Below, in pieces: positions 22,968 to 35,130 of a DNA stretch of 64,000 nt (the stretch's first letter is position 1; each line of letters begins with the position of its first letter). Below the pieces are notes generated by a model. The model worked only from the letters and a program-made list of their open reading frames with translations. It made no database searches and was not told the DNA's origin. The stretch lies in the NCBI GenBank assembly GCA_949358305.1, contig OX442314.1, positions 51,096,581 through 51,160,580 of the forward strand. Direction: 5' to 3'. Source of the DNA: Strigamia acuminata (taxonomy: Eukaryota; Arthropoda; Chilopoda; Geophilomorpha; Linotaeniidae). Position numbers and translations under genes: made by a program.

Positions 22968-25260
22968 TTTTACAAGTGATTTATTTTTCAAATTGCAAAT
23001 TTTCAGCCCCTGACAAAAATCAAGTCAGGTGATCAATGTTAATTTTATAGAATATTTTATTGTGTTGATTACAATGATTATGTGATAATCTTTTGATTTC
23101 ATAATATTTTGTGATTATACACCAGTGGTGTTTAATTTAATTTTAAACTTCGCGAATATAGTATCGCGTTTGTTCTATATTTTTACTAGTTCGATTTCAT
23201 TGCCTACACCATTCGTGTATATGACCAGAGTACTATGGTACTATTCATTGTTTTCTTATTAATCATTTAAGTTCATTTGTATTCAATTGTTTTATTTTTA
23301 TATTTGATTCCCTTGATGATCACCCTTCAATTTATTTACACCTCGTAATAAAAGCCTGGGTGGCTTGATAATCTGTTGCTGCTTCGGATTGTTGAAGCCA
23401 TTGATGAAATGGAGGCAAGTCTATCTACTCCAGAGAAAATTGAATGTTTAGTAAGTAATAAATTTGTATAAAAAATTAATATTTTAATTGTAAATGTTTT
23501 GTTTTTGTTGGCAATATTATTAGTAGATGTTAGTGGTGTTAGACTTAACCTATAACTATTCACCACATCATAATCAGATTATTGCTCTGATATAGTTTTG
23601 CTGGAAGGCAAGTGAAAAAATGCTTTTCGGACATAAAAATATATAAAGCAGTTTTAAGTATGTTATTACAAGTACATCATGTACTAAATTTAGATAATTC
23701 ATTTATCTTCTTAGGAAAAAAGAAGAAAAAATGGAACTTGAAGTACAAGACGTGTAATTGTGAATAAAAGGAATAAAATAACCAATATGATGTATTTCAT
23801 TTAATTAATTAAATTGAACAATTAATGGTCCTGGATTGGCATAAAATATTGCCTGAATATTGAAACAAATGTAGAAAATCAATACATGTTCAATATTGAA
23901 TAATACAGGGCCAGTATTGGGGTTTAATACTGGCCCAAATAATGCAGTCAAGATGCAAGATAAGTAGCATACCTCAGTAAAGCAGTAGAGTCGTACTCAT
24001 CCCACAAGATTTATGGCTCCTGCTATACTGCACTCAGCTCATGGGAAAAATAAGATTTAAACTTTTGTGAATGCTACGTTCATGCAGGAATGCCGCATTC
24101 ACGAGGAATGCGGGCTTACAATACAAACACAAGTAAATGCCGGATTCATGAGGAATGCGGGCTTACAATACAAACACAAGTAAATGCCGGATTCATGAGG
24201 AATGCGGGCTTACAACACAAAAGACAATTCCGCATACATGTGTGGATGCGGAATTTTTAGCAATTGACCAGAGCTCTCTTCTGGTTTCACTCTCAGACTA
24301 ATTTAGTCGTCAGTTTATCCAGGGGTGACCACGTGGAGGTAGAGAGTTGGATTTTACACCCCCGAAGAAAACACTAAACTTGCTTGTTCACATTTAATTT
24401 GGCCAAACAAAGGCCACATCAATTGGAACAATTAAAAATAAGTTACTTTAAATAAAAGGCGGATTGAATCCCGTAAATATTTCAAAAAACTGTGTAAATG
24501 CTGAGCTTATTGGACTTCGAAATTATTTGACAAATGTAATGAGAATCTTATTTCAATTCGGTAGAACACAATTTACCAGATCTTGGGAATTTCTCACACT
24601 TTTAACTCGAACGAAGAGAAAACAATAGGTAATCGATTTTCGGTAGTCGGAATTAAAATTGAGTATACCGGTTAATGAAATTAACGCAAAAAACTATCGT
24701 GAATAAACCAGATCCAAGATGTCTGCCGTCTCTGCCTTCATCGTGCAACGACACAATTTATCGCAACTTGAAAATTTCTCTCGTTTTTAAACAAAACCCA
24801 AGCTCCGAGAAGAGAGAATCCGTAAAATAAATACTCAAATACTCAAATACTCAAACTGAAATTAAACCAAACGAAATAAATTATCGAAAATACCACCTAA
24901 TCCAATGTGCCGGCGTGCGAAGCAACATCTTAGCTCTTATAGCTACGGGGTTTACATTTGCAAAAACACGAGTTTCTTGTAAAGATAGAACCAATCTTAG
25001 TATTACTGTAAATTTTGGATTTAGTTCTTTCGAATTTTGAATATTCTTATGTATTTTTACAAAATTTTAGGTAATAATTATGCAATTTGTGCAAAAATTA
25101 ATATTAAATTTTATAGTGAGAGAAAGAAACCTGAATCACGAATCACGATTTGAAATGACAGCTTTAAAACGTCGTCACTAGGAAGCGCCCGCAGCTGGAG
25201 TCATCAAATGTTATCTTGTTCTTGTCTAAATAATCCGTTCTTATGCATCCAAAATTTTTT
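22968..25260 (+). repeat. Family A long repeat, copy 2 (most complete)
   Basis: Holds all blocks in order without large insertions, from AGTGATTTATTTTTCAAATT to the CTGGAGTCATCAAATGTTATC block. Within it a unit of about 58 bp (AATGCCGGATTCATGAGGAA core) is tandemly repeated at 24090-24220. It is the best template for defining the family. Confidence 0.75.
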
Positions 25261-26489
25261 TTATAAAAAACAAAACATTACTTTTTTAAGTCAACACTTT
25301 TACATCCAAGTAAATAGTAAATAATAAATAATTAATATTAAAAAAAATCAAATCTTCAATTTCTCAATAAAAACATTGTGACCAACTGGCGGCCGCCAGT
25401 CGGCACTGGCGACGTCAACAAGAAGATCCTCAGCTTACGGGATGAAGTGTGGACATTGCTGTGACTATTGGCCAACAAGAGAAAAAAAAACAACAGAAGG
25501 AATTGCCCCAAATGTTAATCAAGAAAACTTATCAATTGAAAATTAAATTAAGTTACACTAGCTGAGTGATAGATAGCATTACATTTGCGGTGACCCAGTA
25601 GTCACCGAAGAGTTAAAATATTATTTAGAATTGTGTTTTATTTTTTTCCCTATCAGAATTATTTCTGTTATATTTATTTTATGTTGCCTTAGTTTTTTAT
25701 GTCTATAAAAATTAGTTTTTGTTAAGCAAGCAGGAAGTTGCTACGTCAACGGGCCTGCGAGCCCCTATATTTGGCAGGATGTGCTTCCTGGAGAAATCTG
25801 GGAGATTAAGAAAACGTCACAAAACGGCAGTCTAAATTGAAACCTTGCTTTGTAAAAGTCACCAGAAAAATTGATCCGGAAAACTTTGGAAACACCATTG
25901 AACTTCAAGTACCAATTTTAGTGACTTCCAGCTCGATTTTTGAAATCACGTCTTGTAACAAAACTGCCTTTTCTTATGAGATATTTTCTTGCTGTTAGCC
26001 AGTTAACAGAGAGAAATCCCTTGCTCAGAAGCAACCGAGTGAGCCTACAGCCAGCGTTAGAGCTTGTCTAATCAAGGAAGTCTGAGAAATCAAGCTGGCG
26101 CAAATTGTAAGTAAACAAATTTGCATATCAGAATTACTTCCATCAATATTATATGGAGCACTGTTTTTCGGAATGGATTTTCAACTATGCTCAAGATGTT
26201 ACATAACAAAATTCCTTTGAGTGCAGTTTGTACGTTTGCCACTCTGTTAACGCTCTGTTAACAGTGTCGGTATTTGAACCGATTAGAAATGATGCTTGCC
26301 GATAATATATTAGTAATTTCCTCACCAGAAACAACAATTCAATGTGTAACGAAAGATTCTGCTATAATTAGTACTGGAAAATTGTAATTTTTATGGTCAT
26401 TTTGACTTCAATTCCAATTCTAGTACGGTGCAAGAAGATGTTCGGTTTTTACTCTGTAGTTTCTGAAATCCTTTTTAAATCAAACCTAG
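25261..26489. other. No gene seen
   Basis: Moderately AT-rich sequence. A GGCGGCCGCC palindrome occurs at 25388. No coding, splice or repeat structure shared with the rest of the window could be supported. Confidence 0.4.
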
Positions 26490-26830
26490 ATTGTGACCAG
26501 CATCACTGCCACAAGGTCATCCCTCCTCAGAGTGACCGAATATAGGGGAAGAGGGAGCTGAGTGGTGTGGGGAGTAGAGAGGAGAAGAGTGCTGGGTCTC
26601 AACCGAGACAGAGTTATGTGAAGTAAAGTAAGGTCCTGAAGCCAACATAAGTCGTACATGGGGCTCCCTCCCTGTGTATGACGGATCTGTTGCCGGTGTG
26701 GCATGCCTTCGCGGCACTGCCAACATGTGGATAGACGAGTCTCCAACCCCTAGACAACGAATTAAAGGCCAAGAACCCAACAATCTGGAGTTCCTTGTCT
26801 TATTTACTTGAGTACGCATCCCACCGGATG
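26490..26830 (-). repeat. Family C repeat, minus-strand copy
   Basis: Reverse-oriented relative of 10445-10990, sharing TTGTCTAGGGGT, the CACCACTCAGCTCCCTC stretch and the GTAAATAA start. Just past its start lies GGTTAGGTTAGGTTAGGC, common at insect repeat edges. Confidence 0.65.
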
Positions 26831-27191
26831 GTTAGGTTAGGTTAGGCTAGATTACTAAGCTTATTTGTGCAGTGTTTATCTGATGAAGGAAAGAAGGTGG
26901 ACACCACAGCAATTATTGCCAGACAAAATTGGTATCATGAGGAATGCATGGGCTACATGTGCAGTGGTTGCTATTTTATTTGTATAAGTTGTGAGCCTAA
27001 TGCGAACGTTTAACACTATATTTTGTTATTGTAAACCCCTTCCTCACTGCGGAGGCTGCGACGATGATTAAGAAACAGGTGACGAAACGAGCTTCTAGCA
27101 GTTTGAAAAGCAAACTTGCTAAACTTTTCCCGATACCTTCGCCACACGTTCCCGCCTTTCGAATGACCAAAATGAACCTGGAAGTAGAAAA

Positions 27192-27440
27192 TTATGTTTC
27201 CTCCCGCTCTACCAATTTCTCTTTGGCTTGTGAAAAGGTGTTTAAGAATTTGACTTCCTCGATTTTACGCTCCAGTGCTGTTGCAGCCATTGTTTTCAAC
27301 TGAGGATTGTCCAACAAACCTTTGAGCACATCAGATTTGCTCACCGCCATGCAAGCTGTGCTCATACAAACACAATCGCTCTTTTGTCGTGTTAACGACG
27401 AGTGCTGACGGAATGTGGCGAATGCTCTGGGGGGAAAGAA
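27192..27440 (-). pseudogene. Exon-like fragment, family unknown
   Basis: On the minus strand a TTCTTTCCCCCCAG acceptor is followed by a frame containing SKSDVLKGLLDNPQLKTMAA and ALERKIEEVKFLNTF, then a stop at about 27192. The helical, charged composition looks like real protein. I do not recognise it, and no partner exons are visible nearby. Confidence 0.35.
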
Positions 27441-27664
27441 TAACATTTTATTAGCCAAAGAATTCTGTGACAGTCATCACAAATATTCCTTTTCGAAAGA
27501 AGGTTGGTGTTAGACCAACTGATGAATTTTTTCTCGTGTTCATAACGCATCGCAGGCTGTATGAATCAGCGTTGGCAAAAAAAAAAATCCAACATTTCGA
27601 AGATGCATTAGTAATGGAAAAATCAATTACCTAATTTATAATTTTTTTTCTAAATTTTCATGTA

Positions 27665-27965
27665 ATTTTTTAGTTAACGGCCGTTCCCTTTGGACCTATA
27701 ACTGCCCAGCTACCCTTCAAATGGGCGATGAACTTAACTCTGGCTCAATACCTGTACAAGTGCATTTTCATAAATATCAACGACAATTCGTAGGACCTGA
27801 AGAATACCAGTGCGATTCAGTTATATCCTGCGCCTACTAATATGAAGATTATTGCAGGTTTAAGAGGATGATTGAATATTATTCCTCTTTTTTTCCTGGT
27901 TACTCAAAGGTCTGCGAGGTTTTCCACCCTCTAATGAAGAAAAATGTGCCTTGGGTTTGGGTTTG
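27665..27965 (+). pseudogene. Ty3/gypsy RT fragment, heavily decayed
   Basis: Reads AVPFGPITAQLPFKWAMNL, the counterpart of the PFGL..AP.TFQ..MN RT block. After frame breaks it reads RMIEYYSSFFPGYSKV and PLMKKNVPWVW, the usual region after the RT palm (YYRRFIPNFS, then PL..L). The YxDD box is lost. Confidence 0.65.
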
Positions 27966-28129
27966 GATTGACGATCAGCAAACGCGGTACCGGGTTTACA
28001 GCCGTTCGGCATTTTACCACGTGCCTCTTCAAGACATTGTCTGCAGCACCGAACAAAAGAACACTTACAAGGGCTACACGTTTCCTGCAGTACCAGAAAT
28101 TAATCCAGCCCATATAAATAATTTCTAAG

Positions 28130-28894
28130 AAATTTGATCAAGAAAAATTTGTCAGCTTTTGTTTTACCGAGATGTTTTTGCATTCAAGCTTACACTATGA
28201 TGAGTACAAAGACATGAATACATGTCAGCACCAAAAATACAGCAAAAAAACATGAATTTCCAGCAGCTCAACATGCTCTGGATTTTGTAATTGAGTGATC
28301 ATTCCATTGTATTTATGTTTAGACTATTTATGAGACTGGGGATGCAAGTTGTTGGCACCTTTTGTGCAGCAGGTGCTACCCCTGACCCAATTCTTGCACA
28401 ATGGTTGATACAGTGCATAGCACTTTTAGAAAACTCTACTGTTATGATAGGTTCCAACAATTCAGATATATTTCATAGTTCCCTACTAGCAAAGTACTCC
28501 CCTAACTGTTTACACTCCTAATAAATTTTTTACCTCCTAACAGATTTACTCCAATTATGATATTATCCAACATACTCTAACACTTAATATTGTTATGCAG
28601 TTTTCTTTTCATTGTGAACACAATGCTCTCTTTACTTTCGATCGGCGTCCGCAATTACATTTCTGGCCGATAGGAACATTTTTGGCCTCCGGTGGAACAA
28701 CAAGCAGATTCTCTATAACTGCAATCCCTACAATGTGTTATCCAATTTGAAATCTATTTATACTTTTAACCCAATTCTGTTTTAAATATTATTTTCTTTG
28801 TCTAATTTCACAATGGCTTTTGGTACTATTTTAGTTGTGGCTGTGGGGATTTGTTCTGTTGCAGTTGTAAGAATTTGTTTTGTCAGACATTAAA
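28130..28894. other. No gene seen
   Basis: No frame with family resemblance. Short open frames at 28291-28521 lack any supporting motif. Confidence 0.4.
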
Positions 28895-29050
28895 AAAACC
28901 ATTAAAACATTAAAAAACCACACCACACCACACCACACCACTCTGCTCTCACTTCCCCTGCTAGGCCAGTCCACTCCGTGAGGGGGACGGCTTGGGGCCA
29001 CTAAGCGGTGTGTGGAATGACGCCGGCCTCTTAGCCTCAAGCAGTCACAC
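28895..29050 (+). repeat. ACCAC tandem run plus family C 3' end
   Basis: CCACA units from 28917 are followed by GTGAGGGGGACGGCTTGGGG and GGTGTGTGGAATGACG, the degenerate counterpart of the family C end. Confidence 0.55.
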
Positions 29051-29442
29051 CTGAATTAAAAACATAAATTGGAAAATAACGGATGTGCCTGGTCCAGTGG
29101 GTAATTACATTTCTACATAGAATCTTGGATGACGATCTAACTACCATGTTGTTAGTTGCCTCCAGTCTGTTGTTAGAGCAGAACAGTGCCTTATATACAC
29201 CCTAACGTACGGATCGTTGTAACGTAACATCTGAAAAGTATGGGGTACGTTTTGGGTACGTTGAGGGTACGTGGATAATAATTGTGAGTAAATCTATTGG
29301 AGATAATAAATTTATTAGGGAGATCAGTATTTAGGGGAGTAACATACTTTAATTGGGGGGAAATAATTTGTCGCCAAAATAAATTGTGCTCAGGGGTCCA
29401 CCACAACCGTCACAACGTCCACCGCGATTGCCATTGCTGCGG

Positions 29443-29882
29443 CCCTACCGTCTTCCCTCGAACATAACGTCATGACGTTGTGTTCGAATACAACGACACC
29501 TGACGTTGTATTCGAATACAACGTCATGACGTTGTATTCAAGTTTTTTCATGCAACTTTCTGAAAAATCAGAAAGTATCATGTAATTTGGCAAAATAAAA
29601 TTGATTAAAAATTTCAATTTCAAAATTTATATCCAATTCGTTTTAATACGTATCAAATTTGTTTTTCCCAGCATTGCGCCTGTAAAAAGCGCACCTCGCA
29701 ACACTTCCCGGCATCGCACCCGTCAATGCACTCGAACATAACGTCATGACGTTGTATTCGAAGTAACGTTGTATTCGAACTGACGTTCTATTCGAGAAAA
29801 GGCATAAACTTTCGAAAACGGCAATTTTCGAAAAAACTTTAATACAACGTCATGACGTTATATTCGAGGGAAGACGGTAGGG
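29443..29882. mobile_element. MITE-like element, TIR CCCTACCGTCTTCCCTCGAA
   Basis: The ends match as inverted repeats for about 38 bp (left from 29443, right to 29882), differing at one base. The palindrome AACGTCATGACGTT recurs four times inside (near 29466, 29521, 29738 and 29845). The interior has no coding sequence. No target duplication could be read. Confidence 0.75.
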
Positions 29883-29929
29883 ATGTGTACAGTCACGTCC
29901 TCGACAAGGTCAGCCAAGAACAGTGGCAA

Positions 29930-30130
29930 ATGATGACAGGAGCACAACAATTCTGGCAGCAGTAGAAGCAAATCCACATGTCAGCAATTGCTAATGATGT
30001 TGGTTGTTCCCATACATCTGTGTTAAAAGTACTGCATACCAATCATTTCCATCCATACCATTTACACTGCCACCAACAACTTCATGGAACTGATTTTAGT
30101 GCAGTCGGCTCAAGTTGTGGGTAAGTGCGT
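29930..30130 (+). pseudogene. Transposase helix-turn-helix fragment
   Basis: Reads MSAIANDVGCSHTSVLKVLH followed by NHFHPYHLHC, a typical transposase DNA-binding helix-turn-helix then the HxYK-type linker. The same segment recurs at 31540-31640. Nothing of a DDE domain follows. Confidence 0.5.
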
Positions 30131-31089
30131 CGCGCTTGCTACCGTAGCACCGATTCAGCACGTCCCATTTCGGCACCCAAGCATCACTATTTTGCGCAGT
30201 CCCTATTCTGCGTCGTCCCAATTTTGCGTCAACGGTATTTATTTTTGATTTCAATACTCGAGCAGAGTATTGCTACTGGTTCCTAACCTAACCGGAGCCG
30301 CGCAGCTTTAAGAGCGTCATTGTCGTCGTTTTCCATAGTTTATTTCGTTTTTTTTTTTTGTTTTTTTCTTGTTTATATTTATCTGCATTTTTTATTTATT
30401 TATTTATTTATTTATTTAATTATTTATTCATTTTTCTTTTTTTAGTTTTAGACCCATTTTTCATAGTTCTTTCAAGTTAAAAACCCATTTTTCATAGTTC
30501 TTTCAAGTTAAAAACCCATTTTTCTTGGTTTTAAACCTGTTTTTTTTTCTTGGTTTTCGACTTGCTTTATCACTTTTCATCAGACTTAAACAATTTTTTA
30601 AATTTGTAAAAAATTTTAAAATTTGAACTGGTTGCATAATAAACAGTGTTATCTGCACAAAAATTGTTGGTGATGGTGATTCTGTAGGTCATTGAACCTT
30701 TAATGTACTCGATGTGATATAGATTCACGTCTCGAGTTATATTTTCTTTATATTTCGATGTTATCCCAGATTTAATCTTATATTTATCGTATTATCGCAT
30801 ATTATTCGATGTTTATCATTTTCTCATGTATTTTAGCATGAAGTATCATGCTTTATTTAGTTTGACTATTTATTCCAATATATCTTTGTTTTTTAATACT
30901 ATTTTGTGACACTAGAATGTCTCACATGTACGTTTTCCATGATTCCAAAATAGTTGTGTGCTTTCTGGTTTTTCCTACACTGAAATGGAACCATACCCGG
31001 TATGTAAGATTTTCATTTATTATTAAACATTTTTATCATTTTAAGTGTTAGTTATTCACCTTAGAACACCTTAAGTGTTGTATTTTCTT
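30131..31089. other. AT-rich repeat debris
   Basis: Includes a duplicated block (30245-30345, again at 31640-31735) with ATACTCGAGCAGAGTATT, TTTA tandem runs at 30387-30430 and repeated TTTTAGACCCATTTTTC units. No gene is seen. Confidence 0.5.
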
Positions 31090-31210
31090 TAGTTCCGCGC
31101 ACATAAGCGACCATACGTCGCGCGCTCGATAATTATCAATTCCGAGACGTCACCATTATGTTCGTCTCGTGCAGAGACGAATCCGCTTTATTCTGCATGC
31201 ATTTAGATAC
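31090..31210. repeat. CpG-dense repeat piece
   Basis: CGCGCACATAAGCGAC, TACGTCGCGCGCTCG and TCGTGCAGAGACGA occur here and, in the same order, at 37868-37925. Confidence 0.6.
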
Positions 31211-31539
31211 TCCCGGCGTTAATTCGAGGCAGAACGGTATGCCAAGAGAAGTGCTGTTTAAAAAATTGAATGCGCTAATCACGCAAATTGTAATTTTAGA
31301 AAAAATTAAAAACAGCAGCAGATAATTAGTAAATATTTTCCTCGGAAAGGAGTAGTGGATGCCAGCTAAGCTTAATCTAAATTTGATTGTTCAATTCTGT
31401 TCTGAATAAACAATAGTTCACAGAAATTTAAGTTTTTTATTTAAGCACGACAGGAAAGCCGCTTGAATCTTCGAAATAAACTATGAACACTTGAATGGAA
31501 ATTCTTCGGCGAACAAGTTTGAACAAGTTTAAACAAAGT

Positions 31540-31740
31540 GATTGTTTCCATACATCTGTGTTAAAAGTACTGCATACCAATCATTTCCATCCATACCGTT
31601 TACACTGCCACCAAGAACTTCATGGAACTGATTTCAATACTCGAGCAGAGTATTGCAACTGGTTCCTAACCTAACCGAAGCCGCGCAGCTTTAAGAGCGT
31701 CATTGTTGTCGTCGTCCATCGTTTATTTCGTTTTATTCGT
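31540..31740 (+). repeat. Second copy of the HTH/ATACTCGAGCAGAGTATT module
   Basis: Joins the transposase-like CATACATCTGTGTTAAAAGT stretch directly to the block found separately at 30245-30345. So 30131-30245 is an insertion in the first copy, or this copy is deleted. Confidence 0.6.
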
Positions 31741-31885
31741 TGTTTTTTTGTTGTTTATATTTATCTGCGTTTTTTATTTATTCATTTATTTCTATATTTA
31801 TTTATTTCTATATTTAGTTATTTTTATATTTACTTTTTTTAGTTTTAGACCCATTTTTCTTAATTCTTTCAAGTTTTAGATCCAC

Positions 31886-32105
31886 TTTTCTTAGTTGCCA
31901 GCGGACACTGGTTGCCAGGGAGAGGCTCGTCGACGAGCGCGAAAGGGTCGTCAACCACCGAGAGGCAGCTGTGTCCAAACGCGAACGCACCAGCGACTGA
32001 ACATCTCGCCCAAGCAGCACCAGCAGCTGAATACGCCGGCCAAGGCCGAGGCGTGACCCCGGAACGTGTTCAACCAGGACGAAAATGCAAACGATCAACC
32101 TCGAC
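31886..32105 (+). repeat. Coiled-coil coding module, copy 1
   Basis: Shares GTTGCCAGGGAGAGGCTC and the following 90 bp with 34860-34968. In that copy the frame reads RTLVARERLVDERERVVDHR, a charged heptad-like helix, perhaps from a retroelement Gag. Here it is followed by different sequence. Neither copy is an intact gene. Confidence 0.5.
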
Positions 32106-32309
32106 ATAAAGATTTTAGATCCACTTTTCTTAGTTCTTTCAAGTTTAAGACCCATTTTTGGAGTAGTGGATGCCAGAAAAAGCCTGAAGAAACAAATGGA
32201 GTCACTAACCAAAAATGAAAGACAGTTAATCTGTGGTGATCTCGATTGTTTTGTAAATGCATTTATTGTGACGGGACAATCTTCTCCATGGCAGCCTGGA
32301 GACTGGATA

Positions 32310-32690
32310 TCATGAGTGGGACGCGACTTCACGTAAATAATAGCGGTTGAAGTTCCCAACACACGTGAGCACGTGAGTGACAAGGTCGGTTTAACACAAC
32401 ATTCTGCTATACTCACCTACAGCCCATATAGCCGCTCATGGAGGTTGCAACAGGCACATCGCCATGTTACTGAGCGTCACAGTGGTGAATGGGATGAGAG
32501 CAGAGTCAGCACAGGACATTCCTGCCATTGCTGGCTCCACGTCTTCTCCGTGCTGTTTAAACTCTCTCCTCACCACATCAGTCAGCTCCCTCCTTCCCTA
32601 ACTGGGTCAGTCTGCCCCGCAAGGAGGGATGACCTTAGGACCAGTGAGCAGTGTGTGGAGTGCCAAACCAGCCTGTTGTGTCCTGAGGAT
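32310..32690 (+). repeat. Family C repeat, plus-strand copy
   Basis: Starts GGGACGCGACTTCACGTAAA and shows the CTCATGGAGG, GGTGAATGGGA and CAGCTCCCTCCTTCCC landmarks of the 10445-10990 copy, with more divergence. Confidence 0.65.
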
Positions 32691-32849
32691 GAAAACTTCC
32701 GAGGCACATCTTTCCCCCAATTTGGCTGGGGTGAGCTGCAAATTAACCGTTTTGGTGCAATAATTCCTTTGTTGCCCCCAAAACACGCTCATTGTGCACA
32801 TATGCCAATCTGGTTTCTTAAACAGTCAGTATTGATTGTGCAACTAGTT

Positions 32850-33395
32850 CTTTTGTTTTGTGTATTGAGACATTTGGCTATCTTTGCTAAGTCCGCAAAG
32901 CCAGCTTTTCTTTTGCCGAGTGTATCAAAACCAGTTGATACATGCACTGTGTGATTGTAATCTCTGCTTGGGGAAGCAGAACTTCTACTCGCCGTCATCA
33001 ACGAGGACCACCGTGAGAATCTCCAGAGTCACCACCGCCGCCAATGAGGAAGAGTACGAGAGGATGAAGATGCTGCCCTGCCAATTTCGCGTGCAACAAA
33101 TAGTTGTGTCATTTTCCTTCGTTTCACGACCATTGTCGCATATTTCCATTATTCTTATTCATAATTAATCCCTTATTATTAGTTTAGTGTTTATTATCGT
33201 TCATTGTATTTAGTCCTAATTAATTATTGTTATTTTACTTGCCTTGTTTAATTATTCTACCCCTAGACAACTTTAACCATTTTTTTTTACAAACTAACCC
33301 TATTAAATTAGTATCCGATTGGCGAGTGTAAATCCGGATCACAGCAAATCTCACAGCACAGTATATTTTCTTCAAGCATGGTTATCGACTTAAAT
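32850..33395 (+). repeat. LTR-like debris
   Basis: Sister of 17325-17550 at its left. The right part has CCCTAGACAA, then TCCGGATCACAGCA near 33332-33346, comparable with the end of the solo LTR (20560-21521). No coding content. Confidence 0.45.
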
Positions 33396-33399
33396 TTCC

Positions 33400-34520
33400 A
33401 TTCTAAGAAGACAGCTAAATGCCATGTTAAGGACAACCATTCTAAATGTCACAAAGATGACTGCTGAAGCTGATAGTCAAAAGGACAGATTAACACAGGA
33501 ACTAATGATGACTACAATTGAAGATGCTGCAGCTCAACTTACAGCTTTAAGCAATTGCTCATCTGCAACATGAATTATAATCCAGCTGAGACATTTAGGA
33601 GTGCTATTGCCAAAACCATTGGTGGTTAGAGAGTTGACTTTTCAAAGGGTGGCAACTATGAAAGACGTGTACAGTTGGCACTTCTTGCTTTCAATGCGCC
33701 AGCTCAACAATTTCAGCTATGGGTACGCATTAAGCACCTGTTCAGATTATTCAAACTGAAAAAATTCGAATGGCCGAATCCTGTCGCCCACACCTTCCCT
33801 CCGCCTCTGCATTACAATAGTTAATTTCAAGGACAAGAAGGAGACTAACTCCTGTTGAGCCTACAGTTAGAGCCACCCTTCACCGAAACATTGTCTGGGG
33901 AGCGTTTTCTACATCGTGATATAACTACAGCAGCGGGGACAAGAATTTTACTTTTCACTGCCGTAAGAAATATTGACTATTTGTCCAGAACTAGTTGCGT
34001 TATAATGGATGGGACGTTTTACACTGTTCCAAGAATATTTAGACAATTATACTGTTTACCATTCATACAAAGTGTGGTCCCTTGGGAAACTCAAGTTTTT
34101 TGCCTATGATATATGCTGTTATGACACACCGGTCAGAAGAAGCGTACAATTCGTTATTTGAGGCACTTCATACGGTTGCAGCTACTTTTAATTGTCCTAC
34201 AAGTCGCTCCTCAATTTGTGATTACTGATTTTGAGTTAGCTGCATTAAATGCAATTGGCCGCTGGTTTTCAGTCTACTAAGCAAGGGGGCTTTTTTCACT
34301 TAGGACAAATAGTTTGGAGACATGTCTAACAAATTCCAAAGTGTCTACTGCAAGAGCAAAGTATATGAAGTGATTAATGTTCAAGTAAATCAGTGTGGAC
34401 TATTTGCTGATGTAAACAATCCCTTTCGGACTGCATCGCCTGATGGCACAGTATCACTGAGTAATGAGACATACATTCTTGAGCTTAAATGTCCATACAC
34501 GTCTGGAAATTGGTGATGCA
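33400..34520 (+). pseudogene. MULE (Phantom-like) transposase and YqaJ nuclease remnants
   Basis: Several frames give one coherent TE protein set. 33560-33730 reads YNPAETFRSAIAKTIGG and NYERRVQLALLAFNAPA. 33985-34110 reads CVIMDGTFYTVPRIFRQLY, the first-Asp block of Mutator-like transposases. Around 34210 it reads FVITDFELAALNAIG, the second-Asp block. 34290-34330 reads GFFHLGQIVWRHV. 34360-34510 reads EVINVQVNQCGLFADVNN followed by ASPDGTV and ILELKCPY, a YqaJ-type nuclease core. Stops and shifts separate the blocks, so nothing is functional. Confidence 0.7.
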
Positions 34521-35130
34521 TTCAGGGCGCAATATTCTGAAGCGCGGCAGTTGGATTCGCACCAACTGATGTCGGGGTTGTCGGCAATGTGTGATAAGCA
34601 CGGCGTCGCAGCTACTCATACTTCCCGCATGAGCAAGTGCGACAGTTCAACAACCTAGAGTAGGTGTGGTATGAAGTGGCGCGTTACGTTTGTATTATGT
34701 GACGCGTAACGTCCGTATGACCTGACGCCCTAAACGCATCACCACCCGACGAGATGCATCACCGCCCGCCGTGAACGACGACGCCGTGGACGACGACGAC
34801 ACCGCACCACTGCCCGCCTCACGACGACGGCAAGGACACACAACTACTCGACGGGCAACGGCCCATTGCCAGCGGACACTGGTTGCCAGGGAGAGGCTCG
34901 TCGACGAGCGCGAAAGGGTTGTCGACCACCGGGAGGCAGCCGTGTCCAAACGCGAGCGCACCATGGCGATTAGTGTTAATTTTTATAGAATTTTTATAGA
35001 ATTTTTATAGACTTTTTCATAGAATTTTTTATAGAATTTTTTATAGAATTTTTTATAGAATTTTTTATAGAATTTTTTATTTATCTCACGCAACCAATTC
35101 GCTATAAATACTTCCATTGTTTGCATTTTT
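34521..35130 (+). repeat. Coiled-coil module copy 2, then TTTTTATAGAAT tandem
   Basis: 34771-34980 is GC-rich and encodes RTLVARERLVDERERVVDHR, the counterpart of 31886-32000. From 34975 to 35090 a TTTTTATAGAA unit is tandemly repeated. The same simple repeat occurs at 36015-36110. Confidence 0.55.
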
